64,000 bases of DNA, from NCBI RefSeq assembly GCF_026914185.1, contig NC_070571.1, positions 4,836,001 through 4,900,000 on the forward strand. Reading direction: 5' to 3'. The notes below the pieces were generated by a model. That model saw nothing but the letters and a program-made list of their open reading frames with translations, was not told the origin of the DNA and ran no database searches. The DNA is from Puccinia triticina (taxonomy: Eukaryota; Basidiomycota; Pucciniomycetes; Pucciniales; Pucciniaceae). This document shows positions 35,307 to 47,850 of this stretch, in pieces (position 1 is the first letter of the stretch; every line of letters begins with the position of its first letter). Both the position numbers and the translations under genes were made by a program.

Positions 35307-38016
35307 AGTCAGCATTGCAGGTGATGAGGTTTACAGATCAGGACACCCTCAGCACATGCAAATACTGTGCTAAGTCCAAAGCTGAGCTACAGATCTTCCT
35401 ATGATGCTGAGCCAACCGGTGATAGACCATGGAATGAACCTGGATGAACTTGAAGTTTCAACCTGGATTGCGCATGTCAACTGACAGTGCTTTCTCAAGT
35501 TTTTTTCATAGTGTATCATGTTGGCCCAGAGAACATATGTACTTTTATCAGTATGAATCTTCAAAGGAACATGGGCGGCGAGAAGCAACATTTCTGCTGG
35601 CATCCCTTCAATAGACAAGAACATCTTGACCTCAGACATTGATTCTGAACAACCCATTTTGTTGGTGCTGTGTTGGAAATGAGTAATGGAATCCAAAAAC
35701 TGCACTTTCAGGGGCCAGTTCAGAGTATATGTGACATTATTTGAGTATATTGCTGTTCCACAACCAGCAGAAACTTGAGTTGGATTGACATGTACCATTG
35801 AGAAACTCCAGAATAGCCGACTTCCATAAAATGGAGGAGGTACCCGCTCAGTGAGTCATAAAATGCTCTGCAACACAGCAACAGCGGCGGAATGTCACAA
35901 ATGAGGATCAAAATTCATATTCAGGGAAATTGGAAAAACCATCAGAATTCCTCCAGCCACACCATAGCTCAGGGCAGCTCATATTTGTCAAACTCAACGG
36001 GAGTTTGCCTGAGGAGTTGATTGCTGTAGCTGATAAGGACGGCTTTCATTCTAGGGTTGGGTAGACAGTGACAGGGGCTGACGTTTTACATGAGACAGCT
36101 CTCGTGGTATCATGATACCTGATCTTTATTTTTCAGCAACCTACTGGGGCATCCAAACTTGGCAGCTGGCATCCTCTGACTTTGCTGCCACTGAGAAAGG
36201 GTTGAACAGATAATTTGAGTTCAGGCATGGCCCAACATGCAGGATTCTTGGGTCTCCACTGAGAAGCATGGAACCTTCACAAGTGTTACACAGTGCAGGA
36301 GCCATTCAGCCTACCAACAAGCCAACAAGCAGATGTGGTGTTTGGGTTGGGGCTGCAGGGGCCTCCTTTATGTTTGAACATCCATGTAGATCTACAGAGG
36401 GGTTTCAAGTCTCTCATGGTGGAGTGGGAATAGGCCCAGCTGGACTCAAACTATCTAGGATTAACACTCTTTGGTGGCAATGGATCACCAAAAAGCTCAC
36501 AGCTCCACGATGATTTTCATTGTACTGCATGTTTGAGGACAAAATCCAACTGGCGGAAGAGGCTTGGTTCAAGTGGATCTTGGCATTCATCTAGTAATGA
36601 AATTGGGTAGGCTCAAGTTGGTTGGAGAATTTTTGCTGCTACCCACCTAACTGTGAACATCTGACAGCGCATGCTGTGAGACAGGCACTCATGACGCAAA
36701 CCAGGACTCCAAGCTTTGTTCATTCTAAGTTCAAATTAATTTGAACTTTCCATTGGGATATACATCAGCATGAAGTTCCTGTAGTATGTATGTATCATTG
36801 GAGTTAGTCTACAAATGAGTTCAGATATAGTTGCACCTAACATGAACAACATCTCAGCTTGAGTCACAAATGGTGTAACAATTGGCATCTGGCAGCATTC
36901 AAGAAACAAAATACCATCTGGCACTCTCTAGAGAGAGCCACAAATATCCCCCTGGTGATAAGTTGGAAGATAATGGTTTGGGAGCAGATGGGGAGAGTAG
37001 AAATTGGATGGTTGACATCGTTATTTATAAGAGCTATTGGTAAGATACGAGGTGTTTTTCAAAAAGAGTAATGGGGTTGTAGAGGTACACCCCAACAAGA
37101 AGCGCGGGAAGATAGCTGGGAATTTGTTTATGAAGCAGGAAAATGTTGCAAGAGCCACACAGGCGAGTAACCAAGGAGAACCACACAGGTCAACAATAAT
37201 AGTCACAAAGACTTTGTAACACACCGCCACACAGGCAAAAACAGAGTACTATCCACACAATAACACGCGAGCCACACAGGCGGGAATAACACACTAACTG
37301 ATTAATAAGATTCTAACTGTAAGGCCTCAGAATAAAGCGGAGAGGCTCATAACCTAAAGAGGCATGAGTATGTAAATATGGAGGGAAAGAGAATAATTGA
37401 GATTGCACAACAAAGGAAAAGCATAATGAGACTAGAAATACAAGGTTATTTATAGTCTACATTATGTAATGAGAAAAGTGACATGAGATAGCTGAGAGAT
37501 GTCGCGTCAAGACCATAGTGTATGTCAGTCATGACATAACTGTAGTGAGACATAATTCTTTACGTAACAAGCTACAACACATAGCAACAAATAATGTAGA
37601 AATGGCAATTGGGTTCCAGCACCTGTGGACAGGTACCTTCCAGGTGGTTCCAGGTCCTTGAATTTCTGGGGGAAAATGCTTGCACCCAGTTACCCGCCGT
37701 CGCAGAGGGCTGCCCGGCTGCCTACCCCAACTCAATAATAAAGTATAAATTGTCACTGTGGCAACCAAAGCCTGCCAACATTTTACAGTGGTAAAAAAAC
37801 TCTCTGAAGAACACATGCTGAGCTTCATGGCATTAGCAATCCTCAGGAAAGGGGTGTGCTACTTTGCTTGAGAGCCAATAATTTTGGATTTTTGCAATCT
37901 TTTAAAAAATCCTGCTGGTCCAATTTTCAAGGGTTTCCTTTGAAAATTGGATGAGGACATCTGCACATTTATTTTTGCCGTTTTTTGTGAAAATTGAGGT
38001 CCTGACTCCCAAGCAA
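35307..38016. other. Gene-poor stretch, nothing supported
   Basis: Scattered short frames only. A frame at 35370-35798 (minus) is the longest but has no recognisable motif. Around 37140-37270 CCACACAGGCG/CCACACAGGT recurs several times. Confidence 0.45.
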
Positions 38017-38018
38017 TA

Positions 38019-38149
38019 GGACGGTTCACGTAGGGATTTTTTAACCCTGCTGATGTTATAAATCAGCAAGCCTTCCCAGCCAAATTGGCTGGGACCGTGG
38101 AATAAACTTTGTTTTGGTCTTGCTGATTTTGGCCCTACATGAACCGTCC
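38019..38149. repeat. Tc1/mariner-type MITE with TA flanks
   Basis: Inverted ends GGACGGTTCACGTAGGG and complement CCCTACATGAACCGTCC, flanked by TA at 38017-38018 and 38150-38151. An internal GCTGATTT/AAATCAGC hairpin and AGCCAAATTGGCT palindrome are present. About 131 bp, no coding capacity. Confidence 0.78.
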
Positions 38150-38399
38150 TAATATTTACAAATTTGACTTGCAACTCCCAAAATTGCCCCCTGGGTCAAT
38201 TTTTGGTCCGGGGAGTTGGGACCCAGGGAAGATGTCCAAATAAGGTACTCCGGACATCGGTGACTTTTGGGAGTCGGAGTCCAAATTGTTGGGAGTAAAT
38301 TAGTCAAGACCCAATCAAAATTGGCAAAAACAAACAACAAGTTGCAACTTGCCGATTGAGCTTACCTGGCTGCTGTATATGCATCCAGCATATAGCAAT

Positions 38400-38454
38400 C
38401 ATTTGGATATTCATGTCCGGTCATGGCCAATGACCGGGCATGAATATCCAAATG
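38400..38454. repeat. 55-bp near-perfect palindrome
   Basis: CATTTGGATATTCATG and its complement flank CCGGTCATGGCCAATGACCGG. No associated gene; could be a small MITE remnant. Confidence 0.8.
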
Positions 38455-39059
38455 TCTAAACTTGACAGTGCATTGCACACAAGGTTGGCAAATCCAGTCA
38501 GAATTCCCCACAGGCATTCCTTTCAAGGAAGCCAAGCTTTTCCAGTATGGCGGTGGAAACTCAATCCCAATCAACTTTCACCAGCCAGTAAAGCTTAGCC
38601 AGTCCCTCTAGATTAAGCATTTTAGTCAACAAGAAGTCTTCCATTTATCAGATGTGACATCCGGAAGTATACCCGAAACCCGACGTCTGGTTCAGAGTCC
38701 CAGGGCCAAGCAGTCGCGTTGCCGGGCTGACATGATATCAGATTTTGAAATTTCTCCGAGACAACTGTGCTGGCAGTGCTTTCATCCCACACAGCCCCCG
38801 CCCCTGAAAAAACAGGGACATGAAAAAACCATCAATTTCATCATCATCGTCTAGAGCAGTAAGAAGCTAGCAGGAGGGCGCTCAGAAAGAAAGAAAGGAG
38901 GGAAACAAGCTAGCTATCTAAGAAGATAAGGATATAGAGAGAATTAAAAGAAAGCAAAAGCGAAGCCGGGTCCCAAAAGGACGCAGTTCATAACAAAAAA
39001 GAAAGGATGAAGAGAGAGGAAAGAGGGAGCTTGTTCAGAGAGAATTAGTGGACGAGGGT

Positions 39060-41658
39060 CTAAGAAGAGGGTTTGTAAGGGGGCGGAGGGGGCGGCGGGA
39101 GCGGGGGCATAACGACGTCGGACCGGGGCGGAGCGACGGGACTTGGCGGGTGAGAGCGAGCCGGCTCGCGGGTAGCATGTAGCGAGAAGGAGAGGGTTTC
39201 GGAGATGGGAGAGAGGGGGCGGGAGGCAGGGCCGGCATGGATGTCGTCGAGCCCGGCCTCGGAGCGCACCGACCCGCTGTCCCTGTCCGCCGCCGCGCCC
39301 ACCGACGAGCCCATCCCGTCGTCATCATCGCCGGCCTCGTCGCCCGACGAGAACACCCGGCGGCGGCGGATCGGCCCCGGGCTCGAGCCTGAAGACCCGT
39401 CCTCATGCACGGCCTTCTTGCGCCCCCCCGCGCTGCTCCCGCTCCCTTCGCCTTCCCCGCCCTCGTCTCCTCCGCTGCCCCCAGTAGAATTCGCTACACT
39501 GGGAACCACTGAGATGTCCCGTGACTGCATCGCCGAACTGACGATCCCATGGGTTTTGAGCCCGAGCTTCCGGCTTGTCCTTCGGCGATAGAAGAGCAGA
39601 TAAGCCGCCGAGCTCTTCACTTTTTCCGGCGAACTGACTTCCGTAACGTGCGACTGTAAACAAAACCCCCTCACCAGTCAGAAAGTTGTGTGTTGAAAGA
39701 GGGAGGGGAACAGGACAGACGTCATCGTAGTTGTGCCATTTTCCGTCTTCTTCATTTTTAGCAAACGCGGTGTAATGGCCTCCACCTAAGCCCCCGAAGT
39801 GGTTATCGACGGCAAACAGATCGTAGATCAAGCTCTCCTCCTCTTCCTCATCCTCCTCGTCGTCGTCGTGGCCGTCGTCGTTCCCCTCTTCCTCAGAAGT
39901 CGCAGCAGTGGCAGTCTCCTTTGGGTCCTGCTTGGGATCATCGTCTGGTTGGCGGGCGGAGCCAGGAATCAGCTCGTCGCTTTGCTGGTCTTCCTGGATC
40001 GCATCGTCGTTGTCGTTACCGGCGTTCTTATCGTCAGCAAGGCCCGACGAGCCGGGCTGATTCGCCGAAGAGTCGACAAGGATCTGTGGGACATCGGCAT
40101 CCCCAGGGGGCCGCCTCCTGAGGTTCCGTTTATGTTTCTTAAGTTCGCGGACGACTTTGATCCCCTCGACCTCGTTCGAGAGGTCGAGGCCCTGGATGGG
40201 GAAGTCGACGAAATTATCGACTTTCGACGAGCGGCCGTAACCGGTTCTCGCGGAGCTGAAGCGCTTGAAATGGACGACGAGGATATCGGGGACCTTCCAG
40301 ATCTGCATCTGTTTGGTGGCCTGGACATGGTTCTTGCATCGCGGACAATACCATTTATCGTCTTCGCCGAGCTTCTCGGGTTTCGAGAAGTCCTTGAAAC
40401 ACTCCTCGATCGTCAGCTCGCCCGGCTTCTTGTTGTTCTCCTGCTCGGCCACACGGGAGGCCACTAGTTCAGGGTCCTCGACCAGCGGCGGGTCTAACCA
40501 GTTCTTCGAGCGAGGGAGACTCTTGTCCAGGCCGAAGAAGTGGCCCATCGCAGAAGGCGTCCATTCGCATTCGAAGTAGTCGCCCTGGAAGACCACCGGG
40601 CCCGGGGGGGAGGGCGAGGCGGAGGATGCAGGAGCCGCCTGGGGAGCGGTCGCCTTGTCTTCGTACAGGTCCTCGTTCTCGTCTGTTTCGAACACAGGCC
40701 CATTGGACCTGGTCGCATCTTCAGCGGCACTGGGCGCGGGAAGAACCGGTCCGACTGGCGGGCTCTTGGCCGCGATGAGCTTGACGCGCTCCTCGATCTC
40801 GATCGTCGCGTTTCCCATCGCGTTGGAGGTAGGGAAGACGGCAGGGGTGGGAGTTTTAGGGACAGTGATCTTGAAAAGGTTGGGCACGGCGTGTCGGAGG
40901 GGGGCGGAAGAGGAGGCGGGCTCCGGCTCGGCGCCGGCGTCCTTCATCTCCACGTCCTCGTCCGCCGCGTCGGCGGCCGCCTCAAACAGCTCGTCGGCTT
41001 GAGTTGTATACCGGGCATATTCCCGCACAACCGCATCGTACACCGTCTGCACACTCAGCCGCTCCTTCGGCGAGATCCGCGCGACAAAAAAGACCCCAAA
41101 GGCCGAGTGCGACGGCTTGTGCATGCTCATACTGCTGCTGCCCACGTTCACCCGCTCTGCCGGCCGGTACGAGACCACCGGGATCAACAGATCCGCCTCC
41201 TCCTCCGACCCATTTGTGTGATAGACGCCCGAGTTCAGCGCGGCGAACGGGAGCGGGGTCTCGAACAGATTGATGATATCTCGCTCCATGACCCCCTCTA
41301 GCGAATCCGTATCTTGCCAAATCTTCCACGGTTTACCCGACCAGTCCTCAACAGCAGCCATCTAGAACAACGTTTTGTTTTGTTTTCGTAAGTCACAGAT
41401 TATTTGAACTTTACGAGAAGAAAAAAGTGAGGCTTAACTCGATCGGGATCAGCACTCAAGATGCGCCCAATATGCTGCTTCAACTGGCGGATAGTCGAGT
41501 CTTTGTTCAACTGGTAGACGACCTTGATGCGCGGTTTTGTGGAGTCCAGGGGCACGAAGTAGATCGTGCCCTTGAATTTTTTGTTGATCGGTAGCTGGAG
41601 GGTGAGGTACATGATTTCATCGAACTTGATGGCCACCTGAACATCACCGTAAAGTCAG

Positions 41659-41694
<36 letters not shown>

Positions 41695-43536
41695 GGTGTG
41701 GGTGGGTGGGCGCAGAGATGAGAAACTGAACTTTGTTGCAATCAGGACAGATGAGCGTGGATTTGTACTGGCCCTGAAAGAGATCGACGATGACGGAATC
41801 GTTGCGTCTGCGATAGAGGTTCCAACACGTCTTGGCGAGTTTCAGGATTTTCTTGGCCTCAGCCTGGGGATCGTTTGTGGAGTTGTTGGAGTCGTCGTAG
41901 TCGGGGATTTCGTCAAAGGGCTTGACCTTGACGCGGTTGAGATCTTCGTGGAGGGCGTCGAGGAGGAAGGTGAGCAGTTCCTGTGAGTCCTGTTGGCCGT
42001 AGCCGAGGAAGAGCGAGTTGAACCGGCCGACGATCGACTTGAACTCCCGTGGAGACACCGAATGGTGCGATGAGGAGCCGCCGTAGTTCATCATCCCTCC
42101 CGTCCCGTTCGTCCGCCCATTCTTCACCTCGTACTCGCTCGACCACATCCGCTCAATCAGTTGCCCAAACGTCTCGGCTACTTTCCCTCCCATCCCCAAC
42201 GGGTTGGTCCTGTTGAGCTCGTTGATGTACACCCGCGACAAGAAATAATTCTTCAGCTCGGGGCAGTTACTCAAACATTGTAATGCCGAGTTCATGACTG
42301 TTTTTTTAAAGTGGAGAGGGGTGGTTAATTTATCGTTTTTGAGGGGGGGAGGGTGGGCCACGGAATGAGCAAAGTTATTTACACTAACAGCATGTGTTAC
42401 CCAAGTTAGTCAGTCCTACCAAACCTCTGATCCCGCGGGTTTTGAGCGCGCCCTGAGCGGAAGCAAAGCTAAAAAAAAAACATATATATAAAACAAGAGA
42501 GATGAGCAAAGATACCAGAGGGGGTAGAAAAAAGGAGAGCTGACGCGACGAGGCTGAGGTCGGAGTTGGGAGAGGTGAGAGAGAACTTGGGGTCGAGGAG
42601 GTTAGACTGGTTCATTTTTTCCATCCGATCGAGCCACTCCTGGCCGCCGAAGACGGGCTCGGGAGCAGACGAAGAGTGGTCGTCGTCGAGCTGCGGGGGC
42701 GTGGCAGGCGGTTGGAGCTTGTTCTTGTTGGGCGTGATGAGCCATCTACCGTCAGCGTCCTGGAGTTCGACAGCGAGCACGTTGACGGGGTCGGTGAGGA
42801 GGGCCTCGTTGAGGTCGGCGGCGTCTCCGGATGCGGGGTCGACGAGCTGGCTCTCGATGGCTTCGAACTCGGCGGCAGAGATGATGAGCTGGTTGGGGCG
42901 GGGGGGCGGGCTGTGGACGGCCCAGAGCTTGATCGGGGGGTCGAGCAGGCCGGCGGGGAACAGGCTGGTGGCCAGGTCCTGCTTCAGGTCGCCGAGCGAG
43001 CACGCGATCGAGAACTTCTTCTGGACGACCAGCGGGGACAGGCTCCTGAGCAGCGCGAGGTCGTATTGGTCCGGCTCGAGCTCGTCGAGGGTCGCGGTGG
43101 GCAGGAGGAGGTGGAAGACGAAGTCGGGGGGATAGAACTCGACGGATTCGCTCGAGGGCCCGCTGGGGGCGATGACGGCGCGGGGGATCGCATGGGAGGG
43201 GTGCTTGAGGCCGTACCATCCGACGAGCAGGTTCCAGAACTCCTCGGGCAGGATTTCGCAGTCGATTCCGATGGAGATCCCGAAGCGCAGCTGGTGGCTG
43301 TGGTCGAGGAGGGCCGAGTTGTCGATGGGCGGGAGGGGTGTTTCTGGTGATGGTTCTTGCGGCGGCTCGTCTGCGGGCTGCTGGACCCCGGCTGCTGCTG
43401 CCCAGCGGGCGAACCAGTGCTGGTGGATGAGGAACCAGGTCTGCTGGGTGCGCATCCTCGTCGACCGGTGGGCATGGTAGAGGGCAGCCTGCTCCTCGAG
43501 GGATGGGCGTTGCTCGCCAGCTGGTTCTGGGTCCAT
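39060..43536 (-). CDS. DUSP-USP ubiquitin carboxyl-terminal hydrolase
   Basis: Deubiquitinase that cleaves ubiquitin from conjugates, closest in layout to yeast Ubp12 and animal USP4/11/15. Six exons (minus): 43536-42545, 42468-42389, 42297-41732, 41636-41439, 41361-39721 and 39653-39060; all phases join, giving about 1,356 aa. The exon 1/2 splice is the weakest: donor GTCAGC, or an alternative pair. N-terminal DUSP-like region ([31 protein letters not shown]). The Cys box [20 protein letters not shown] is split across the exon 2/3 junction. [20 protein letters not shown] follows, then zinc ligands CPDCNK and CPRCKNH, a long acidic insertion, and the His box [29 protein letters not shown] closes the catalytic fold; the tail is Pro-rich and disordered. 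Ordinary conserved host gene, divergent from the gene at 44440. Confidence 0.93.
41662..41692. repeat. (GT)n microsatellite in a USP intron
   Basis: About 15 GT dinucleotides within the third intron of the deubiquitinase gene (41637-41731), seen as (AC)n on the coding strand. Confidence 0.95.
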
Positions 43537-44439
43537 CTCGCTGCTTTTCTGTGGTTGTGTGGTTCTGAGCGAGTTTTCCTGGGGAGTGGGCAGCTGGCGA
43601 GTCGGCTACATACATACCGACGCATCTGTAACTTACAGAACAGTAACCACCCTTTATCATAACCAAAACACCCCGGCGGCCATCGGCATGGCCATCATAG
43701 CGCCAGACCGGAGGGCCGGCTCAAAGACACATCACACTATTCCGGAGCGCAGGTTCCCGCAGACTTTTGGGGCCGGCCCGGTCTAAGCTTGCGAGCCCGG
43801 GTGGGCGCCGCGAGGGCTGCATGATCGGCGAGCCCGTCCCGCGTCGGCGGCGGCCGGCCCGCGTGCGGCACTTTCGTAGATCTCGGTCGTCCGTCGACCC
43901 GTGTTCACCGGACGCGTCCCTCCGCGGCCACAGGGGCAAGACGAGGCCCGCCGGATGGAGCGCGGTCCATCCGATGGGACACGCCCCGGCCATACAGCCC
44001 CGCATTGGGCAACTCTCGTAACAAGCCGCATCCGGCCCTCCGCCACCCCCACTGTCGTTTGTTCTTCCCAAAAAAACAAACACTGTTCCACAGAGCCGGC
44101 TCTTTCTTCTTTTCCGGCGCTCAGCAGTCGATCCAGCTTGACTTAGTGGCCACACCACACACCCGCCGATTCTGTGGATCTTTAAACCAAGAGTTGACCT
44201 CTCCACGCCCAGCATCCTCTGCCCCCACCTCCCACACATCCATTTACTATATCCATCCGATTCCCAGACCGGACACATCTCAGAAATATAGCCCGCCCTC
44301 CAGCGCACCGCCCACACATACACAAACACACCACACACATCTTTTTTCGAATACCCTTCCTACCGAAAAGAAAAGTAAATAAAAAATAAAAAAATACTCG
44401 ATCCGACCGCGCTCTGTGTTGCAGCACTTCTGTGTCGGC
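43537..44439. promoter_or_regulatory. Shared divergent promoter region
   Basis: About 900 bp between the start of the deubiquitinase (minus) and the start of the 715-aa protein (plus). GC-rich near 43.7-44.0 kb, AC-rich with CACACA runs near 44.15-44.4 kb. No distinct TATA box or repeat; likely carries regulatory sites for both genes. Confidence 0.45.
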
Positions 44440-46687
44440 ATGGATTTCGATCCAAACACGGGGCTGCCGTGGGGCACCAGCCCCTTCAAGGCCACGTCCC
44501 AGGAAACATATGCGCCCGCTTTCGGGCCGTCCCAATTCGACACCCAGCTGTCCCCCAACGGTACCAAAAACATCTTCTCTTTTTGCGGCCCGGGTCCTCC
44601 CGAAAACTGACTGGCTGTGTTTCTATTTTTATTTTTTTTGTTGCGCGCAACACCAAATAGGACTTGGCTCTCAATTCGGCCACCCGTTTTCGTCCTTTGC
44701 CAGCCATGCCCAGCAGTCCCTCCCCCCGACGCTCGCCTCATCCATTGACCCACTGATCCTGAACCCGTCGGCGTCTCTGCTGCCATGGCCAGCAGCTGCG
44801 GGAGGCTTGGACTTCTCGATCCTCGATGGGCCGGGGAGATACGGCGACGGGAATCCATTCGACACGTTTATGCCCCCCGCGTCGGCGGGGTACGCTTCCT
44901 TCGGCGCTCTGGCCCAGCAGCCCGGGGGCGGCGATGCTTTCGACACGCTCTTCAACTTCGCGACGAGTCCGGCGGAAGAGGCAGATCCGATGAAGCTCGG
45001 CTCGACCGACTTCGAGAGCATGCTCGCAAAGATGAACGGGGTGGCCGTCCAGCAGCCGGCCACCTGCGTGACCCCTCCTCCGGCGACGCCGACCAAAGAA
45101 ACTAAGGCCCCCCCGGCGCCGCGGAAGCGGAAGCCCCGCAGCGGGTGCGCCCAGACAGCCCTCCGGGCGTCTCCAGAGTCGCCGACCAAGGAGGCCGTCG
45201 CGAGGCGCAAACGAAAGCCGGCCCCCGCCGCCCGAGCCTCCCTCACGGGCCCCTCCGAGCACAGCAATAATCCCCAGGAGAATCACCAGCCGACCCCCTT
45301 CCAACCCCAAAATCATCCCAGCTCTCCGCTGAGGGCTGAGATAAACACGCCCGCCGGCCTCGGCCCGGCCTCCTTTCCCAACGCAAACCTTCCACTAAAC
45401 CAGCGCGTCATCAGCTCGGGACACCAGAATGTGATCTATCCGCGGGACCAAGTTGCCACTGAGTTGGGAACCCGGATCACCGACATGAGCCACCGTGATT
45501 ACTACCAACTGGCCGGCTTGATGAATACCCCAACACGCGTAAGCCAACGTAATCAACAAGTCTTTGGACCTTTTGCTCATGCCATACTTGGGGCTGTTCC
45601 ATACCATACACAGGCGAGCCACCCCACGACTTCCTCCCACTACAATATGTCCACCCCGTCGCTTTATTTCCACGCCTCCGCGGGCCCGGAAGGAAACAAT
45701 CAAAGCCCTCTAGCTTCCCGGACTGTCGTCCCCTACAACAGCGCCTTCATGGCACCCTCATTCGCTTCCACGCAGCCGAACGCTGGCCCGCAAGCCGGCC
45801 CTTTCTCGGACCCGTTCGGCCAACTCCTGCCCCCCTTGCCCATCTCTCCATCCCTCAACTCGCCTAACAGATGCCCTTCCGACGTCGCGCAGCGGTCCCG
45901 AGCCCCCGGAGCCATCCCGCACGCGACAGACGCTGCGTCCACGCTCTTGGCAAGACAGTCTTTGTCCGCCCCCTCCCAGCTTCCTCATAACGAGTCCGCC
46001 AGCCGGACAGACGACATCCCCGTCTTGATCCCCGACGCTCCAACCAATCCCAACCACCACCCAGCCTCTCCGTCCCAACGCGACTCTGTCAGCGGCTTCT
46101 CGGCGCGCATTTCGCCCAAGTCTTCCGTCACTAGCTTCCACACCGACCTGCCCGTGTTCACAGACGACAACACCTTGTTGCCTCGATACAACAACCCCTT
46201 CGCCACTGCTTCCGTCTCCCCCGCCGAGCTCACCGGCATCCCCGTCTCGCCCGTCTCCTCTGAGCCCCATAGTACGCCAACAAACCCGGCTTCTCAGACG
46301 AGGAAAAGCCTGGGTGTGCCCAAAACTCGATGGAAAACCTCCGTGCCGGCCGCGAAATCGGACGCCAAGCCCGCCCTTAAATCGCTCCGTATCCACTCTC
46401 TCCCCAACACTTCCACCACGCAATCCAACCCAACCCGAAAAGTTTTGACTAAAAATCCTCCGACCCCGGCCTCAAGTTCGGCAATCTTTGTCAACTTCAC
46501 GTCCAGGGATTCCAAGAAATTGCTCAATGGAGTCGCCCCCAGTGGCAGCTCTAAACGAAAGAAATCCTCCCAGGACGTCGGCTCGTCTCCTGATAAGTCC
46601 TCCACCACTAAGGACGCCCGGTCCCCTCCTGATGATGTTCTTGGCGATCCGGTCAAGAAAAGGAGACTTCTCAGCAGCTCTCCTTAG
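44440..46687 (+). CDS. Pro/Ser-rich protein with basic clusters (715 aa)
   Basis: Exons 44440-44560 and 44661-46687; the intron GTACCA...AAATAG leaves the frame intact (N-terminus MDFDPNTGLPWGTSPFK). The protein is low-complexity, rich in Pro, Ser, Thr and Asn. It has two basic clusters near residues 190-235 (APRKRKPRSG, ARRKRKPAPAA) and a basic C-terminus KKRRLLSSSP, which look like nuclear localisation signals. No DNA-binding or enzymatic domain recognised. Codon use and GC content match the neighbouring deubiquitinase rather than the transposons, so I regard it as a host gene, perhaps a nuclear regulatory protein (inference). An alternative frame running through the intron exists but would start in the leader. 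Confidence 0.75.
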
Positions 46688-47210
46688 CTTCGTTTTTTTT
46701 TTTTTTGCTTCTTTGAGCAGCAAAAACCCATGGCTATTGTTTATTTGTGTTTGCGAGGGGTATGCTTCAAATACCTTGCAGCGCAGGGGTGGATCCCAAA
46801 CTAATATTGTAAATAAATGTACATAATCAAAAGTAATAAACCTACCCCTTATCTTAATCTTGACCAGGTGATTTTTTTTGGACAAGTGATTGTTAGAGGC
46901 AGATGTGCATGTTCCTCGCCGCGCGGCGACGAGCCCGCCTGGCCCAATGCTCGTGCTCGGGCGCGATCCTCCGCTGCAAGTTGGGGCTGTTTTTCTTTTT
47001 CGGGCTTTTCAAATCCCGAAGACAAGGGTACAAAGTTTACGTGTTTCGAACAAGAGGTGCATGGAAAACTGTTATGAGGGCTAGTCAGTTGCTATAGAAA
47101 ATACCAGGAGAGAGGGCAAATCTTTGCCTGGCGGCTGCGGTTTCTGGAGTGGGTCCCTTGGTGCATGAAGCATTAGTGGCAAAGCAGATCATGGGGAGGG
47201 CCCAAGAAAG
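46688..47210. other. Intergenic, 3' region of the 715-aa gene
   Basis: T-rich tract right after the stop and AATAAATG near 46812 as a likely polyadenylation signal. No gene seen. Confidence 0.45.
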
Positions 47211-47220
47211 TTTATAATAG
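47211..47220 (+). promoter_or_regulatory. TATA-like box of secreted-protein gene 1
   Basis: TTTATAATAG about 135 bp before the ATG at 47350. The leader between is shared with the second paralogue (TCTAACACTTCC.TACAACGG), supporting a common promoter type. Confidence 0.5.
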
Positions 47221-47349
47221 GAGCTCCCATTCCCGGTCTGGTTCCACATCCTCATCACCCACCGCCCTTCAGCCTACAGATCACACCCAGTCATCTAACA
47301 CTTCCATACAACGGTCCTTCATTTCAACCAGAAAAACTCACCCAGCACG

Positions 47350-47850
47350 ATGTTGTCCACCGTCTACGTTGCCTTCCTCTTCGCTGCCAGTGCGTCTAAA
47401 CTTACTTTCCGAAGCCTTTCACCACCTCCAAAAACTGACCCACTCTGCTTCTCCTCCGTCTCGCAGCTGCCCTTGCCACACCTGTCCGGTAAGTCCCCGC
47501 CGCACTTGCCGGTCTACCTGGCCTTGCGTACTGACCCTTGCCTTCTCCGCAACAGACACACACCCCGAACGTACTTTAACAGCCACTCGCAGGAAGCTGG
47601 ACAAGCGGGTGAAAACCATTACCTCCAGGCCACGTCCAACCCATTGGGCAGCACCCTCAACCGCGGCGACTCCTCGAACTCCGCCTACAGCCGCCAAACC
47701 GGCACCACGTACGGCAGTGGCTACAACGATGGTTTACTCGCTTACCCCGGTGGGATTTTACCCCAGGCCGGCCCGGGTGCCACGTTCGACAGCGTTGGCA
47801 CGGGCTACAACCCCACCGTCGGCGACAACGGGCCCTTCTACAAGAAATAG
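47350..47850 (+). CDS. Small secreted protein, tandem paralogue 1 (118 aa)
   Basis: Exons 47350-47389, 47467-47488 and 47556-47850. Splicing joins the signal peptide MLSTVYVAFLFAATALA to TPVR and a mature domain rich in Gly, Ser, Thr, Asn and Tyr (AGENHYLQATSNPLG; GTTYGSGYNDG; ending FYKK). The 22-nt middle exon is unusually small. There are no cysteines in the mature part. Introns have GTGCGT and GTAAGT donors with TCGCAG and CAACAG acceptors. A close paralogue lies at 49056-49562. No known family; extracellular or cell-wall role is inferred from the signal peptide alone. Confidence 0.75.
   Translation: MLSTVYVAFLFAASASKLTFRSLSPPPKTDPLCFSSVSQLPLPHLSGKSPPHLPVYLALRTDPCLLRNRHTPRTYFNSHSQEAGQAGENHYLQATSNPLGSTLNRGDSSNSAYSRQTGTTYGSGYNDGLLAYPGGILPQAGPGATFDSVGTGYNPTVGDNGPFYKK

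Noticed and set aside
35370..35798. 142-codon minus-strand frame
   Set aside because: Looked faintly protein-like but matches no known family and has no exon context; left unannotated.
40540..41301. 253-codon plus-strand frame opposite the deubiquitinase
   Set aside because: Antisense shadow of GC-rich USP coding exons; the minus strand carries all catalytic motifs.
43567..44440. tRNA or other structured RNA gene in the divergent promoter
   Set aside because: No cloverleaf, A/B box pair or conserved RNA motif could be identified by eye here or elsewhere in the window.
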